Positions 12,726-24,984 of a stretch of DNA of 64,000 bases are shown piece by piece (positions within the stretch are counted from its first letter, which is position 1; each line of letters begins with the position of its first letter). The position numbers and the translations under genes were made by a program. A model generated the notes under the pieces. That model searched no databases. It saw only the letters and a program-made list of their open reading frames with translations, and had not been told where the DNA came from. The stretch covers positions 124,001-188,000 of the forward strand of contig JAEBUN010000003.1 of the NCBI GenBank assembly GCA_023014365.1. The letters are read 5' to 3'. The stretch comes from Lepiota brunneoincarnata. Taxonomy: Eukaryota; Basidiomycota; Agaricomycetes; Agaricales; Agaricaceae.

Positions 12726-13985
12726 GCGAAGAGGCTTAAGCCATCCGGGCCGTCGTTCCCTCTTGGCACTACTGCCCTTTGATAGCCCCGTTGCTCTTTC
12801 TTTTTTCTTCTGTTTTCTGCTTCTGTTTCCGTATTGTATTGTATTGTTTTTTTTTTTGATAATTTGTTGTACTCGCGTATTAGCAGAAGCTCAGTAGCGA
12901 TCGATATTTACGATATTATCCACGATTTAAATGCATATCCCTGACACTCAGGCCAGCATGATAACGTCATTCGGGACGTCCCATGTCGAGACTGTTTCAC
13001 TCTCGCTAGTTAACTTACATTACGGTATGTCGACTGCTTTACAACGGACGGACGAAACAACTTAGACACTATCTGCAACAAATCGTTGGATACGGAGTCG
13101 AGTTTGTGCTAGTCCCGGGGATGTCCAGAGAATATTGGCAGCAATCAGTGAGTTTTCTTGCTCTTCGACGAGTGACATCGTCCTAAAGAACTGCGATTGT
13201 ACCCCCCGCTTTTGGATGTAGTACCACTCATCATCAGATTAAGAAATACAACCACTGCACAAATTGAAAATCTTGTACATTCGGAAAGGACAGATGCGCC
13301 GGCTGTACGGCATGCCATGCTCAGGTGGGAAAATAGCCCCCCGTTCGTACCAGTTTAGATTTCGGATGGTTCGGGTCATCCTGTAAGCATAAATCGTAAT
13401 GTAACTATGAGATGCTCTATGTCTCTCTTCCAACTCGGTGGAAAGGGATACCACCCGGTCTGGCGGGTATTTTTGATCCAGACTGACGGGGAAAGGGGGG
13501 CGGCGAGCAAAGGATTAGGTGGGCATTTGGAGGGAAGATAACTACAAGCCGGAAGCCGCGAAGGCAGTGAGGTGCTCTAGTTGACCCCCATCTTCTGATC
13601 GGCCATCATCGGGCCGCAGTGACCGGAGCTGCCGGCGGATGCCCGGAAAAGACATGCCGAGAAGATCTACGAGGCTGAGGTTGTGCAGCCAGCGTCGTCA
13701 ATAGGCTTACATTCTGGATGAGAAGCATCCTCCGGGCACATAGGAATACATGGGGACCGCCCAAAAGCGATTACCAATGAGAGGGCGTAGCCCCTACAGA
13801 CACTATATCGCGATTCCGGTCAACGCGTCAATGAAGAATTATTGGACATCCTTCTGCTTACAAGGCCGATCCGACTCTGGCCTCATGATTTATACTTGGG
13901 GGGGGGGGGGGGGGGGCTACCAGTATAAATACCGTACAAGACTGTACTGGCCTTCCACACTTGTCGCACCAACAACTACAAAGCT
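12726..13985. other. intergenic, includes the copy D promoter and a poly-G run
   Basis: The left part repeats the flank found after copy B. The right part (13430-13985) is a diverged relative of the spacers before B and C. A run of 19 G residues at 13898-13916 lies about 70 bases before the start codon of copy D, where the other copies have a TATA-like box. No gene is supported. Confidence 0.6.
13898..13916 (+). repeat. 19-base poly-G run
   Basis: Uninterrupted G homopolymer in the presumed promoter of monooxygenase D. Two similar runs occur at 57750-57767 and at the window end, all with G on the plus strand. Confidence 0.9.
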
Positions 13986-15990
13986 ATGAGCAGCCCAAAA
14001 TCAGATATCAGAATGAGGGTCGGCATCTGGTAAGTACATCGGTGGTTGGTTATTCTTCGCGGTCGGATTTCTTTAACACCACGCGGTATTAGTGGTGGCG
14101 GTATTGGCGGATTAACTCTGGCAAGTAAGCACCGTTCATACCTCCCGAACCCTGGCAGAATTCTGATACAGGCTTTAGTCGCATTATCGAAATATCCAGA
14201 TATCAAGGTCACTATCTACGAAGCAGCAGCGAAGATGGCCGAGATAGGAGCAGGCATTTCACTTTACCCACGTATGCTAGCTACTAGTCGCATTGTGTCT
14301 TGTAACAGCTGACTCAAATTCAATTCACGGTTCACTCTACCAGGTCCATGGGAAGTTATCCGGAAACTCGGCCTGGAAGGCAAGTTGTCTGCAGTCGCTC
14401 AACGGGAACGTCAGGAGGGACCATGTAATTTCTCCTCTGCATCGCCAACCTATTCCTTGGATCTGATTTCGATTTTCTAGTCTGTGCATGGATATTTCGA
14501 AAGGCCGATTGTTCGGAGGGAATCGAATTTTATAGACTTATTACGGAAGGTGCGCGGCTTCTCGCATCATTCTAGTAGTCCATACGATGGAACTTGATTT
14601 ATGATCATTTTCAACACTCAGGCAACCCGATGATGCTCCACCGCTCAGATTTCCACCAGGTCCTTCTCAAGTTCCTTACTCCCGAATGCAAGATGCTCTG
14701 CGGAAAGCGACTTCGGAGTTATACACAACAATCATCCAAACCAATAAGCCTTTTGTTTGAGGACGGGTCAACGGCGACTTGTGACGTCCTCATTGGGGCC
14801 GATGGCTTGAAGTCCGCAGTTCGAAAAACACTCATGAGCGACAAAGGAAACATCGCCAAATCGGAGGGTCTAAGAGCCGAGGCAACATACGACTTGGCTT
14901 GCATTGAGCCGGTGTGGAGTGGGGTTAACGCGTACCGTGCTCTTATACCTACTGAGCTGCTAAGGGCTCGGTGTCCCAATCATCGGGTTCTTACCCAACA
15001 GATTCAGGTTCGTCCCTCCCTTATATTATATTCGATCAATAATTAAATGAGTTTTGCTTCAACAGTACATAGGAAAGGATCGCGTGAGTTGTCAATTTAA
15101 CGCGATCGCGATATCATATATTAATTTTATCACAGCTAATCCTCGCTTTCCCTATCCAAAAGGGAAAAGTAATCAACTTCGTTGCCTTCGACTCCCAGCA
15201 TGATGCAGAGAATACAAAGTTCAATGGGCAGTGGTTTGCAGTAGTAGAGAAAGAGGAGATATTTAATAAGTTTTCGGGATGGGAGACCGAAGTCCAGACC
15301 ATCTTAGAAGTAAGCATCATAATCCAGGCTCTGGTATTGTCGCACCTGCTAATTCTGTGACTCTATCCAAGTGCATCGATAAACCCGTCCGATGGGCAAT
15401 TCACACTGTTCGGCCGCTCTCCACATTTGTTCATGGACGTGTTGCCATAGTGGGTGACGCTGTATGTCCGATCTCTATTCGCTGTTTACGATCCGCTCAA
15501 TTTCCTCCAGGCACACGCGATGGTTCCGCACCAAGGCGCAGGTGCTGGGCAAGCCATAGAGGTGTGTAAAAAAAAAACACTTATTGTCGTCACCCCGACA
15601 CAAATAACAGAACTCAAACATCAATAGGACGCATTGGTACTATCTGCACTCCTTGGAAACCCCAAGACCGACAGCAGTATCGCTTCGATCCGACGAGCCT
15701 TGAACATCTACGACCTTGTCCGACGACCACGTGCTCTGGCAGTCCAGGAGAAATCAAAGTTGAACAGCAAATACTTGGCGCTGACGTATCCTGGTGTCAA
15801 TTTCTCTGATCTCCAGGGAGAAGAATTGCATGAAGAGCTTGTGAAACTCATGGGGATAATTAAACAGAACTTGGAGTGGTCCTGGATGAGCTCGCCAAAG
15901 GATGCCTATGAGGAAGCGGTCAAATTATTAGAATTGGATGGTAACGGAGATATCGGGCCTGGACCAGCACCAGATCGAGTTAGGCTCTAA
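13986..15990 (+). CDS. FAD-dependent monooxygenase, copy D
   Basis: Same class and exon plan as copies A-C: 13986-14029, 14093-14124, 14179-14271, 14344-14424, 14481-14549, 14622-15007, 15066-15083, 15136-15309, 15372-15461, 15511-15561, 15628-15990, giving 466 residues. FAD motif ICGGGIGGLTLA, DG motif VLIGADGLKSAVRK and GD motif GDAAHAMVPHQGAGAGQAIE are intact. The last exon runs 16 residues beyond the other copies, ending DGNGDIGPGPAPDRVRL, through loss of the usual stop. It is the most diverged of the four tandem copies. All frames are open and I judge it functional. Confidence 0.9.
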
Positions 15991-17097
15991 TTCCCGCATC
16001 CCGAAAGCTGTTCTTCCCTTGATACAGTATTATACAGTTGATACAAGGCAGCGCTTAATAGATACATATCCTACCTTAAGTATCGAGCGAACAGTGGTTC
16101 CATTGGGTCCTGTGGCCAGCCACTACACCGACCAAAAGCCTATCCTCCCAAAAAGAAAGACAAGAGCGCCCCCCACCGCCACGTACCGCTCCCGTCATGT
16201 TATCCCGCGGATTGCCGCAAACCTGGATATCTCCGGAGTGCAATTGAACGCGTCTCATTTAGCTCTTTCCACTACAACTGGGCGGATGCGGTGACTAAAA
16301 GCGCCGCAATAGCGTCCTTATCGTCACTCTGACAAAATGCCCTGTCAACTATCGTACTGTGCTCTCCCAAGTTGGGGTGCCCCTCAACGAAAGCCCGCTT
16401 CCAGAAGCGCCGAGCGCCCTCTATTGGCTGATCTACTGATCTTAGAAGGCCTTCCAACTTACCACGGTCTATCATCCCTTTGCTTGGCACCCTGGACGGA
16501 CCCACGGAGGAGGGAGGTGGTGAAAATCCAGTGACGAGGGGGTGGGGGTTACAGCTCATATCTGCTTAATCCGAAAGACTCGAACATATATTTTTACTCT
16601 ACTACGTAGAGTGGAAGTGCCACAAGGAGCTTTTTTTATCGCCGATGGACATGTATGTAATTGCAATTGAGTCAGGGAGCGCTGCCACCGCCCCTGACTG
16701 AGGGACCCTTCCCCGTCGAATCTGAGCGCTCATACGCTCGTGACTTATTCAAGTCCGAGAGCTGGGATATTTCGGAAATAAAAGATCATGGGAGTGGGAT
16801 CAGTGGTTGGGATTACGTTGTGCAACTGTTGTACGACCTTGTTTGCTTTTTTTTGGCTCTGCTCCCTCGTCCCCGTTCCCGGTCCTGTACTACCGCTTCG
16901 AAGCTCTGGTTCTGGCGAAATTTATGATTCTGCTCGGAGGTGCAGTACTATCTAAATCGAGCCATTAGGACTACTTCGCTTTTTCTGCCCCTTCGGAAGA
17001 AGGCGAGTTGGGTCCGGACAGAAAGGCCATCGTACGGCGAACATTATGAAGGAGCTTGTTGATGTGGCGTTTCAGCTGAGGTCTGCGTATGTGAGTA
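15991..17097. other. no recognisable gene
   Basis: Several short open frames on both strands show no family resemblance and no coherent exon chain. The segment 16640-17097 probably contains the promoter and perhaps the first exons of the DUF6533 gene, whose 5' end I could not resolve. Confidence 0.35.
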
Positions 17098-18659
17098 GAG
17101 CATCTTTCCAAGAGTTAGCTCGTACTCATTCTTATTCTCCGGGATACTTAGTACGTTGAAGGTGAGTGGGCTCTGAGTCTCTCCGTGCGTGTCGGTCAAT
17201 CAACCGAAGATCAGTTGGCTGTATGGTCTGGTTCCTATGTGAATACATCCAAATGTTCGATCAAGAGGTGAACTACATGTTACCAAATGAAACTCTGGGC
17301 GTTGATTAATCCCATCTCTCTCCCAGGTCGAATACATCTGGCACCAAAAATGGACGTTCACGAAGATCTTGTTCTTCCTCATCCATTATACCCCGTTTAT
17401 CGATCTAACCCTCAAGATACTCAGTAAGCAACTCACGCCTCCCACAGATGAACTATTCTCTGATGCTGACCGCCCAGTTGTAACGATACCCCATCCCACT
17501 CCAATAGTCAGTCCTCTTCCTCTCCACCGCACTACCGCTCTGTTGGAAGCTGAGCTCGTGGCTGATTGACAGACCTGCCGTATTCTATTCAACATCGAAA
17601 CATGTGCGTCACTGCTTCTCTTGTATTCTTGGACGCTCATATCAGATTCTTGGGCTCTCAGATGCAGCCATGATCGGGATGGTCAGCGCTGAGCGTTCGT
17701 GGCAGACATCTACTAGTATCTGTGATCGAGTCTGACTTTTTCTGTCAGTGTTCTTCTGCGTCCGTGCCCTCGCATTGTGGGGTCCCACGAAGGAATCATA
17801 TATCTTCCTCTCAGGACTCGGACTCGTACGTGCTTTCACCCTGGCTAAGAACTATTTAAGACTCAATGCCGAATTTCTCGGGTGACAGATCACTGTCGCA
17901 GTAGGAACAACTCTGGCCGTCCTCATTTCGCAATCAGGTGCATCTGTCCCCTCTAAGTCTGTGACCAACTTAACATCTGGGGGTAAAAAAAAAAAATAGC
18001 CCGAAATGCATTCTCCAGTTTACCTGGCATACAAGGTTGCTTGATCACGCAGACGACGGCAAGTATGACGATTTACCCTCCCATCGCGTCTGGGTATACC
18101 CTCGTCGTTGACGCAAGTGAGTCTTCATTCATTCACCCACCCATGGGTGGGAGGTGGCTTCTAGCGCTAATCTCGAACGATAAGTTCTCATTGTGATGAT
18201 ATTCCTCGCGCGTCGGAGACGATTCAAAGACCACGAAACGTTGACTGTGAGAAGGATTTTCAGCGATGCGACATTTTATTACGGTCTTCAGCTGGGTATG
18301 CAAAGCACTCTCTCCTTTGTTTGAGCTTGAAGTTTGGCTCACGCTTCGCAAGTGGTGCACTCACTACAGATTATTCTCTGGTTCTCGCTCTCGGGTCCGC
18401 ACAAGGAGATTTCTTCCGCGTGAGTGGTCCTTCCAGTCCCCCCTCCTCCTGGCTTTATACGATGACACGACTGACTCCTTTGAATTCCAGAGTCCCACGA
18501 GTGGGTACGAGCGTGATCACTACTCGTGTTATGCTTCACATACGAAAATTGGGTGCTGAAGACCGTCGTTCGGTCACTGGGTTGTCATCAGAGAGACCAA
18601 TGTCAACAATCAACTTTAAGAGGTCAGAGAGGACAGGGGATCACTGGAGTTATGGATAA
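17098..18659 (+). CDS. DUF6533-type multi-pass membrane protein
   Basis: DUF6533 proteins are abundant seven-helix membrane proteins of mushrooms with no established function. The signature is rebuilt across an intron: CMVWFLCEYIQMFDQE (about 17218-17266) joins VEYIWHQKWTFTKILFFL (from about 17327). Later exons give ILGLSDAAMIGM, FFCVRALALWGPTKESYIFL, ITVAVGTTLAVL, a cysteine-containing loop LPGIQGCLITQTTASMTIYP, IFLARRRRFKDHETLTV, a long hydrophobic segment near 18300-18420 and a cytosolic tail SVITTRVMLHIRKL that ends at the stop 18657-18659. Introns are about 50 bases. The first exon and start codon are uncertain. It converges on the propeptide gene at 18739. Confidence 0.75.
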
Positions 18660-18738
18660 GCAAGAGGAAATAGAGAAAGCAGGTTTATTATACTGATACA
18701 ACGTTCGCTATCTACGCATATAATCATAACAGACGCGC

Positions 18739-19571
18739 TTAGGACGCGACGAAATTGGTGGCAGCGACCAAAGCTCCAGTGTGGGCGTCAATGTAACCCT
18801 CGAACCAGGTACCTTGGGAATCGTTCTGGATTTGGATAGCATATACAAGGATGGCGGAGCCGTCTTGGGCAGCGAGATAATCGAGACTTGTGGGGTGGTT
18901 GTTGTAAGTGCCGTGTAGTTGAGATTCGGCAGCTTTGATGGCGTCATGGACCGGGATGGTCGCAGTTGAGGAGGCGATAGAGGATGATGCTGCTATCTTT
19001 TTGTGAGACGGATGTGTTGTGGGGAGGAGTAGGGGACGTACTAAGGTTGACGAGGGTTGAGCTGACAGAAACGACCTTGTTGGCTTGGTTATAGACTACG
19101 TGGGCTTCGGCGTTGATGAACGGAGTGCCGTTCTATACAAATTTTTGTCAGTCACCGTATAGGAGTAAGGATATGATCCGAAGCTAGCTGACAATGGCCT
19201 GGGCGACAAACGCATGCTTGGTAATATCATCCTCGTACCCGTTCTTGTAAAGGAGGTTGGAAGAGTTGATGGCGTAGCGTGACGAGAGGAATGCGATGCT
19301 GGTTTTGTTGAGATCAAAGGGTTCTGGGGAGAAGCTGGAGACCTCAAGACCAGAGCCAAACGTCTGGATTAAACCCGGGGTTTCCTAGTCAGCGATCTAC
19401 GACTTCAAAGGAGAAAGAGAAACGACGGACCTCGAACTTGGACTCAGGATGCCAGGGCTCAAGCTGGGGTCCGAGGGCGGGGGTGTCGGACGCAGATGGA
19501 CTGAAGAAGTTGGCCATTGTGAGGGAGGCGAAGATGTTGAGGAGGAAGAGGAACAATGTAGTCGGCCGCAT
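18739..19571 (-). CDS. stand-alone fungalysin (M36) propeptide, FTP/PepSY domain
   Basis: Four exons on the minus strand (19571-19431, 19363-19193, 19132-19042, 18992-18739) join in frame to 218 residues. The N terminus is a signal peptide (MRPTTLFLFLLNIFASLTMA). The body matches the propeptide of fungalysin metalloproteases: HPESKFETFGSG, SSRYAINSSNLLYKNGYEDD, INAEAHVVYNQANKVVS, then the PepSY-like end YAIQIQNDSQGTWFEGYIDA and THTGALV-type GALVAATNFVA. The stop comes exactly where a protease would continue into its linker and HEXXH catalytic domain. The next gene (DUF6533) begins 80 bases further on, so no catalytic domain remains. It could be an inhibitor-like protein or a truncated relic; clean splicing favours the former. 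Confidence 0.8.
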
Positions 19572-22200
19572 CCCTGCTATTTAAGGGGTACAGACGGGGA
19601 AGTGCAGAGGAGGGGATAAGTGCTTATGGAGGCAAGTTTATGAAGGCATCATCGATGGCTGTGCTCCGCTGTTGCCTTGCTTATAACGAGCCGCGCTTGG
19701 CACTTCGCTTCCCTGCATCAATGTTCAACCTCGATGAGGAAGTTCGTCTGGACACCAACACCGAGAGGGTAAGGAACTTCTGGCGGCGCTCTCAGGCATC
19801 ACCATCGTTGCACTAGAATACCCCGAGCGAGTTTATATCCGGGGTTTTATCACCGCAGCAGAATGGAGCCATATGGGGCTTTTGATTCGATTATTAATGC
19901 TAAAGGATTGCGCAGTACAAGCCGATGCTAAAAGCCCGTGGATGATGCGGTAGAACTCGGGATTCTGGGGTTTGCGACGGCGGTGTAGATGGTCAATCAA
20001 GGCTGTCGAACAATCAGGTCCAGAAACTGGAAAACAGGCCGCCGGAGCGTATTTGTCCGGGTATTCAGACGCGCTCAGGCTCAATCTCAGAACGGAGGAG
20101 CTGCACCCTCTACTGTATGAATTGGTAACCAGACTCAGAGGTCTGAAGCTAGTAGTTGGTACCTCGGTCGACTATCTGCCCTACTCCTCACGTTGATAAT
20201 ACACAGGTTCGTCGCGCTAAATGCGATGTAGATGGATGATTGGCTTCCAGATGGGCGGGCGAGACAGAGTGTCCCTTTCGTGCTTCTGTCCCTGCGGGTA
20301 CGTCTAATGTCCTCTCAGCACGGAGCTTGGGGATGGAGTTGAGGTGCACACATATCCAAGTCGATAATGACAACACCGTCGTCGCGCGCCTTGTTGTGAT
20401 AAAAGTGACTTTGGGTCTCAGGCTAATCTAGAGATGGTGCAAGCTAGCATGCACTTGATCTTGCGGTGAATAAGTTCACTATCGTGTAGGTACTTGGGAC
20501 ATGGGAGGATAAACTTTATTGAACAGCTCCCCATGCACAGTCAAGTCCAAACGAGAGGAGGGATGATCGTAACTCGAGCTCATTTGACCTACACATTGTA
20601 CGACGGCATGAATACGGTGCATCTGAGAACAAGGTCCAGTAACGCACGATATTCAGGTGATCCGAACCCTTCAAAACCCCTCCGTCTCTCTCTGAAGCGA
20701 CTTCCTTCGTGATTCCACTTGATCCTACAGTTGGGCGACCGAGACCTCTGATCCATTTGACTACCAGTATACGTGTTACTTTGCCAAGCACGGTTTCCTG
20801 CCTTATGGCCTTCGAAAGGACATGCTTCTGTAGCATCAGCGTTCGATTCACCAGAGTCCAGGGTAACGGATGCTGGAGACGTCGGCGGCGCGGCCCACAA
20901 TGATGCTGTCCAGGAACAAGGTAAACGGGGTGGTACGAGTCTGTGGTGGACCGGTTTTGGCGTGTAGATCCATGGGACAGCTGTTGGATCGCCATATATA
21001 TTCCTACAAAGACCAATCGGTCCCGGAAAATGGAAGGGATAGCACAACAATAGTCCCGCTGGCAACAAAACACACGCCACTTGACATTAGGATTTCCGGT
21101 ATTTTCACGCAACCACCACTCCCTCACCAATGCCAACTTGACTGCCCCATCCATCTCTAGCATACACCTACCACCGTGACTTGAAGATCGATGATGCTGG
21201 TGAGTAGGAGTGCATACTAAAACTGTATAACGGGGTGGAATGATCAGATAAGTTTGTAAAGGTATGCACGGAGAGTTGTCGGTGCCTTGGTACTCATGTG
21301 ACAGGAATACTGTTTGTACAACAACAAACAATTATATAAAGGGGATCGTGAAAGCGAGTTGACTTCAAAGGCACACTGGGGAAAGAACCAAGTAGTGGTG
21401 CTCCTCAGTGTGGTTCTAATAAGTATATTTTTGATTATGGAGATGTGGGTGGATTCGTTTCATCTTCGTGCGGAGCTCTGTGCCCAGACTGGTCGTATTT
21501 CACATTGATCTATATGCCGGGTCGGCGAGGGCTAACTACATTGTTTGCTACTAGGATCCCATCTGCACTCTGTCGAATAAAGGTCAACGTACCTAAGGTT
21601 GTCGAATGTCCGAGTTCCGAAGAGGCTCCAGACACTGCGAAACAAGGTCGCGGTCCGATGAATCAGGTGAACTCCATATATTGATGAGTGCGACCCTAAC
21701 CAAGTGTACACCTTGGGAGTTTGTTTCACTTCTGCCAATCGAAAGTCGTCATTTTATATACTACGTGGGGAACAGAGACTCCGGATGGACGCACCGGTGA
21801 CCCACCAGGGGGTGTGGGGCAGGGCTAAACGCCAAAACGCTTATTAGTGTGCCCATCACATGTTTGCGTAAGTGCCTAAATTTATTAAGGCAACCAATTC
21901 AGGAACCCATTCAAAGCGGACTAATGGGGTGGATCCAGTGTGGCGACCCTCCTTTTGAATCATACATTATAGCTGAAGGGTTCTTGGATCTGGTATTAAG
22001 GCATGGAATCGGTAGCGGACGTACGAACGATTCTACATCATGCCAAGACTACGTCATTACAGGATGGTCTCAGGTGACGGGTATAAAGCCATTTGTACGT
22101 GTGGAACGCAGGTGGTGTGTTCCTGGAAGACCCGTCCCAAGCGAAGTGGGTTCACACTTTGTACGCTACAATTAGAGAGCAGGCTTCTCACCAGTGGATG
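19572..22200. other. no recognisable gene
   Basis: The stretch contains a long minus-strand frame (20516-21331) and scattered coding-like fragments such as LFLDSIIVGRAADVSS near 20880-20930, but no coherent gene. Fragments in different frames and strands overlap, as in decayed DNA. I see no transposon termini. Confidence 0.3.
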
Positions 22201-22202
22201 AT

Positions 22203-22505
22203 ATCTTGGCATGGGATGGGTATATTTTAACAATTCGCATCGCAGGAGTGGGGGGGGAACACTCTACCGTCTCCGCAAGCCTTCACACGCAGGCCACGGG
22301 TGGTGGGTGCGAGAACACCTTGGTGAGAACTTCAGGGGTTCCCCCCATCCCGTATTGGACTTTGAATGGGAAACTTCCGCGTTGTCACAGCGTTGTTCAC
22401 TGTACCGATCCCATAGCAGGACTTTGATTCATTGATAACTCCGGATGCGAGATAGAGATATATAACCCACAAACTAAAGGAACCTCCAAAGAATAGTGAA
22501 CACCT
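22203..22505 (+). repeat. duplicated upstream region of AsaB-like gene 1
   Basis: This block recurs at 25921-26199 in front of the second AsaB-like gene, with small indels. It includes the TATA-like box and presumed 5' untranslated region, so promoter and gene were copied together. Confidence 0.8.
22459..22465 (+). promoter_or_regulatory. TATA box, AsaB-like gene 1
   Basis: TATATAA lies 41-47 bases before the ATG at 22506 inside GATAGAGATATATAACCCAC. The same box sits at 26154-26160 before the second copy. Confidence 0.6.
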
Positions 22506-23439
22506 ATGGCCATCGCAGATACTATCACTACTGAAATTATCTTCTACCTGCCTCCCGCAGATGGGTCAAAGCCATACCGGAAGGTTCCGGACAACTCCGC
22601 TGAAGGAGAGACGAACTTGATACGTGTACCAAAGCAGATTGCCATTGAAAACGTTCGCGGAAAGGAACACCTATACACCCTAGACAAGGACGGCTTCCAA
22701 TTTTACAATGTTCCTACCAAATTGAAGAGTGCCGAGATCAAAATTCCAGAGAAATTCCAAGAGTATTGTGACGAAAGCGCCGAGCTCGTCAAGAAATTGT
22801 GCGGGGCCAAGAGTGTATTTCTCTTTGCTCATAGTGCGCTGTTCCCCATCTGTCCTCACTGGAAGTATTATTCTGACGTTTCTGATAGCCCACCGCATCC
22901 GCCAACCAGACGTAGACAAGTCACAACAGGCCCGCCAACCGGCTCCTCGGGCTCACATTGACGTGACCGAACTCACTTGCGTTAATCGCATCAAACGCCA
23001 CTTCCCTGAGGAGGCTGACGAGCTCCTCAAGAAGCGTTACATGGTGGTCAACCTGTGGAGACCATTTGGGAATCCGGCCTATGACTGGCCGCTCACGCTC
23101 TGCACCTACGGTAGCTCGGATAAGGAGGATCTTTTCCCTGTATTGCGTATCTACCCAGAGCGCTCTGGCGAGTTGGTAGCTGTCAAGTACAATCCCAGAC
23201 AACAGTGGAAGTATCTTCGCGGGATGACACCAGACGAGTTTGTCCTGCTGAAAAAGTCGGTTTTCCTTGATAGGAGTTGTTTCACCCTTGCTGATGTCTG
23301 TGTGCCCTGCAGCTTTGACACTCTTCAAGACGGTACTGCGCGCTACGCTCCTCACTTGGCCGTTTACGACCCGACCACTCCGAAGGATGCACCACTCAGA
23401 GAATCAATTGAGATGAGGTATTTGGTCTTCTATGACTAG
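22506..23439 (+). CDS. AsaB/CmcJ-like hydroxylase/desaturase, copy 1
   Basis: Belongs to the family of AsaB, CmcJ (cephamycin 7-alpha-methoxylase component) and GA4 desaturase, oxygenases thought to use non-haem iron and 2-oxoglutarate; the substrate is unknown here. Proposed exons 22506-22833, 22889-23275 and 23330-23439 give 274 residues. Family blocks: ENVRGKEHLYTLDKDGFQFY, FLFAHTHRIRQ (rebuilt across intron 1), VVNLWRPFGNPAYDWPL, YPERSGELVAVKYNP, YLRGMTPDEFVLLK and APLRESIEMRYLVFYD. Candidate iron ligands are H and D of AHIDVTE and H of RYAPHLAVYD, with R of RESIE as the candidate co-substrate residue. Intron 2 is inferred from comparison with copy 2, where it is needed to keep the frame. 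Confidence 0.85.
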
Positions 23440-23760
23440 GTCATTTGTTGCTTTTTTTCTTTCTTTTACTTGTTCCTATGTATGGTTGAGATCATTAAGG
23501 AGTGACAAATGTCTTGAAGCTTCTGTACTTATCTACTCAAACTGTTTTCAGATGGGCAGAAGCTCCCCCACGATGAACTCATGAACATGTTAGTCGCTTA
23601 GTTTGAAGATGTAGTGACGAAGATCAGGGATAGCGCCGTTTGAAAGCTCTTGGAGTATTGATATGAGAGGGTGTCTACAATGGCAGGGTACAGCCGCCGC
23701 TTGGTGTTTCACGAAGTTTTACTACTTCCCCTCGGCACTGCTAAAACGATAATACTAACA
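23440..23760 (+). repeat. duplicated 3' flank of AsaB-like gene 1
   Basis: Matches 27115-27480 after the second AsaB-like gene (for example the segments around 23500-23600 and 27180-27260). Together with the upstream repeat it shows that the whole transcription unit was duplicated at a distance of 3694 bases between start codons. Confidence 0.75.
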
Positions 23761-23869
23761 CGACTGAAGTGCATCCAACAACGATATTATTTGAGCATGC
23801 GGTGTTTTGCAGCGACTGGTGGCTGGTACACGGACGGAGGGACCTAGAAAATAGACATCAAGTCTCAAA

Positions 23870-24480
23870 AGCAAGTGCAATTGTGAATATATCAGTGTCG
23901 CAACGCATGGATAAGTATTTGGAACTTGCGCACGACAACATCAATGTTGAAACAAAAGGTCATGAACTTGAGGCTCCAGTACCCACGAGAATGGTGACTG
24001 TGATGGCTTTGCTGGTTGCTGGAGACTGTGAAATCCGAGCGAAGCAACAGAGGCCACTAATTCAACTGCTAAGGCCAATACGTTCATCTAGTCTCCGAAA
24101 GGTATTGATGCCACAATTGACAGTACACACCTCTCGTTTGGGGAGCAAATACATAATCAGAAACACCGCCCTTGAACGAATCAGCACCCCAAGCGACGTC
24201 TTCCAAAGTAGCGTCGGTGTCTCCATCCAGGTTCTGCGACGCTAATGGACGAGATGCTGCATCACCAGTTAGCGTGAACCCACCATTTGGGATGTCAATC
24301 TGGTCATGGAAGGCGCGCTTGGTGGACTTGATACCTTACGTTGATCATTGGGCCTTCAACCCCACTGGCAGCGACGTCAGCGGACGGATTGCCTCCCGTC
24401 ATTGTGGTGCTTCACTGGATTTGTGGCCTCTGCTAGCCCATGCGCAAGGAACCCGTGGAGGTAGGATGGGCTAAATATGG
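23870..24480 (-). pseudogene. family A long-form gene, 5' remnant (A0)
   Basis: Minus-strand remnant of the ectodomain form of family A (see A2 at 30284-31927). The exon encoding IDIPNGGFTLTGDAASRPLA and TLEDVAWGADSFKGGVSDYV can be read around 24140-24300, followed by the VFAPQTRG exon end. The membrane-helix exon is partly kept around 23880-24060, but the middle ectodomain exon is reduced to a short stub and the 3' exons are missing. The lost part lies where AsaB-like gene 1 and its flank now sit, so the duplication probably cut it. Confidence 0.65.
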
Positions 24481-24659
24481 TTAAAGCGTGGTTCTTGGAG
24501 GGGATAGAAGGGGAACAGGCTCAGTGCTGCCATTCAGTATATGTAAATCATGCTACGTTACGGCTTCCAAGCGCCTGCAAGCCCAAAGCATCGTTCCATC
24601 GCTGGACGTATGATACAGCGCCAAAGTTAGATCCTTCTTATGCCCACCATCATTAAATG

Positions 24660-24970
24660 TTGACCTCGCTTCAAATTGATTAACCATCCTTTCGGTTTCA
24701 TTCCCTTCGAGCAATCAGATTCAGTGCTAGATAGCATCTCACCAAAACGAGCTTCGGAACCATTTGTATGCCCCCTCCGAGTCGTTCTATGCTTTCGGGT
24801 CAATTATGAGACAACCCTCGCAGACCAGACCTCTCCATCTCCCATTGTGACCTCGCCAACACACTATAAAGTTTCACCTCTAGAGGGACTGCTTTTTGGA
24901 TCCAAATTGAAACCACTTACAATGTTGGCTTCAACACCATCTTGGTGTTCATGGAGGCTTATACTGATAC
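24660..24970. repeat. dispersed repeat, copy 1 (other copy 32090-32375)
   Basis: About 300 bases with shared blocks, for example GTTTCACCTCTAGA(G/A)G and the stretch around 24898-24965 against 32308-32375. It lies between a family A 5' end and RRM or family B sequence in both places, so it belongs to the amplified module. No protein is supported. Confidence 0.65.
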
Positions 24971-24984
24971 TTTTCAAGGCAGAC

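Noticed and set aside
20516..21331. A 271-residue open frame on the minus strand
   Set aside because: It has no family resemblance, it overlaps coding-like fragments in other frames and strands, and no splice or promoter context supports it.
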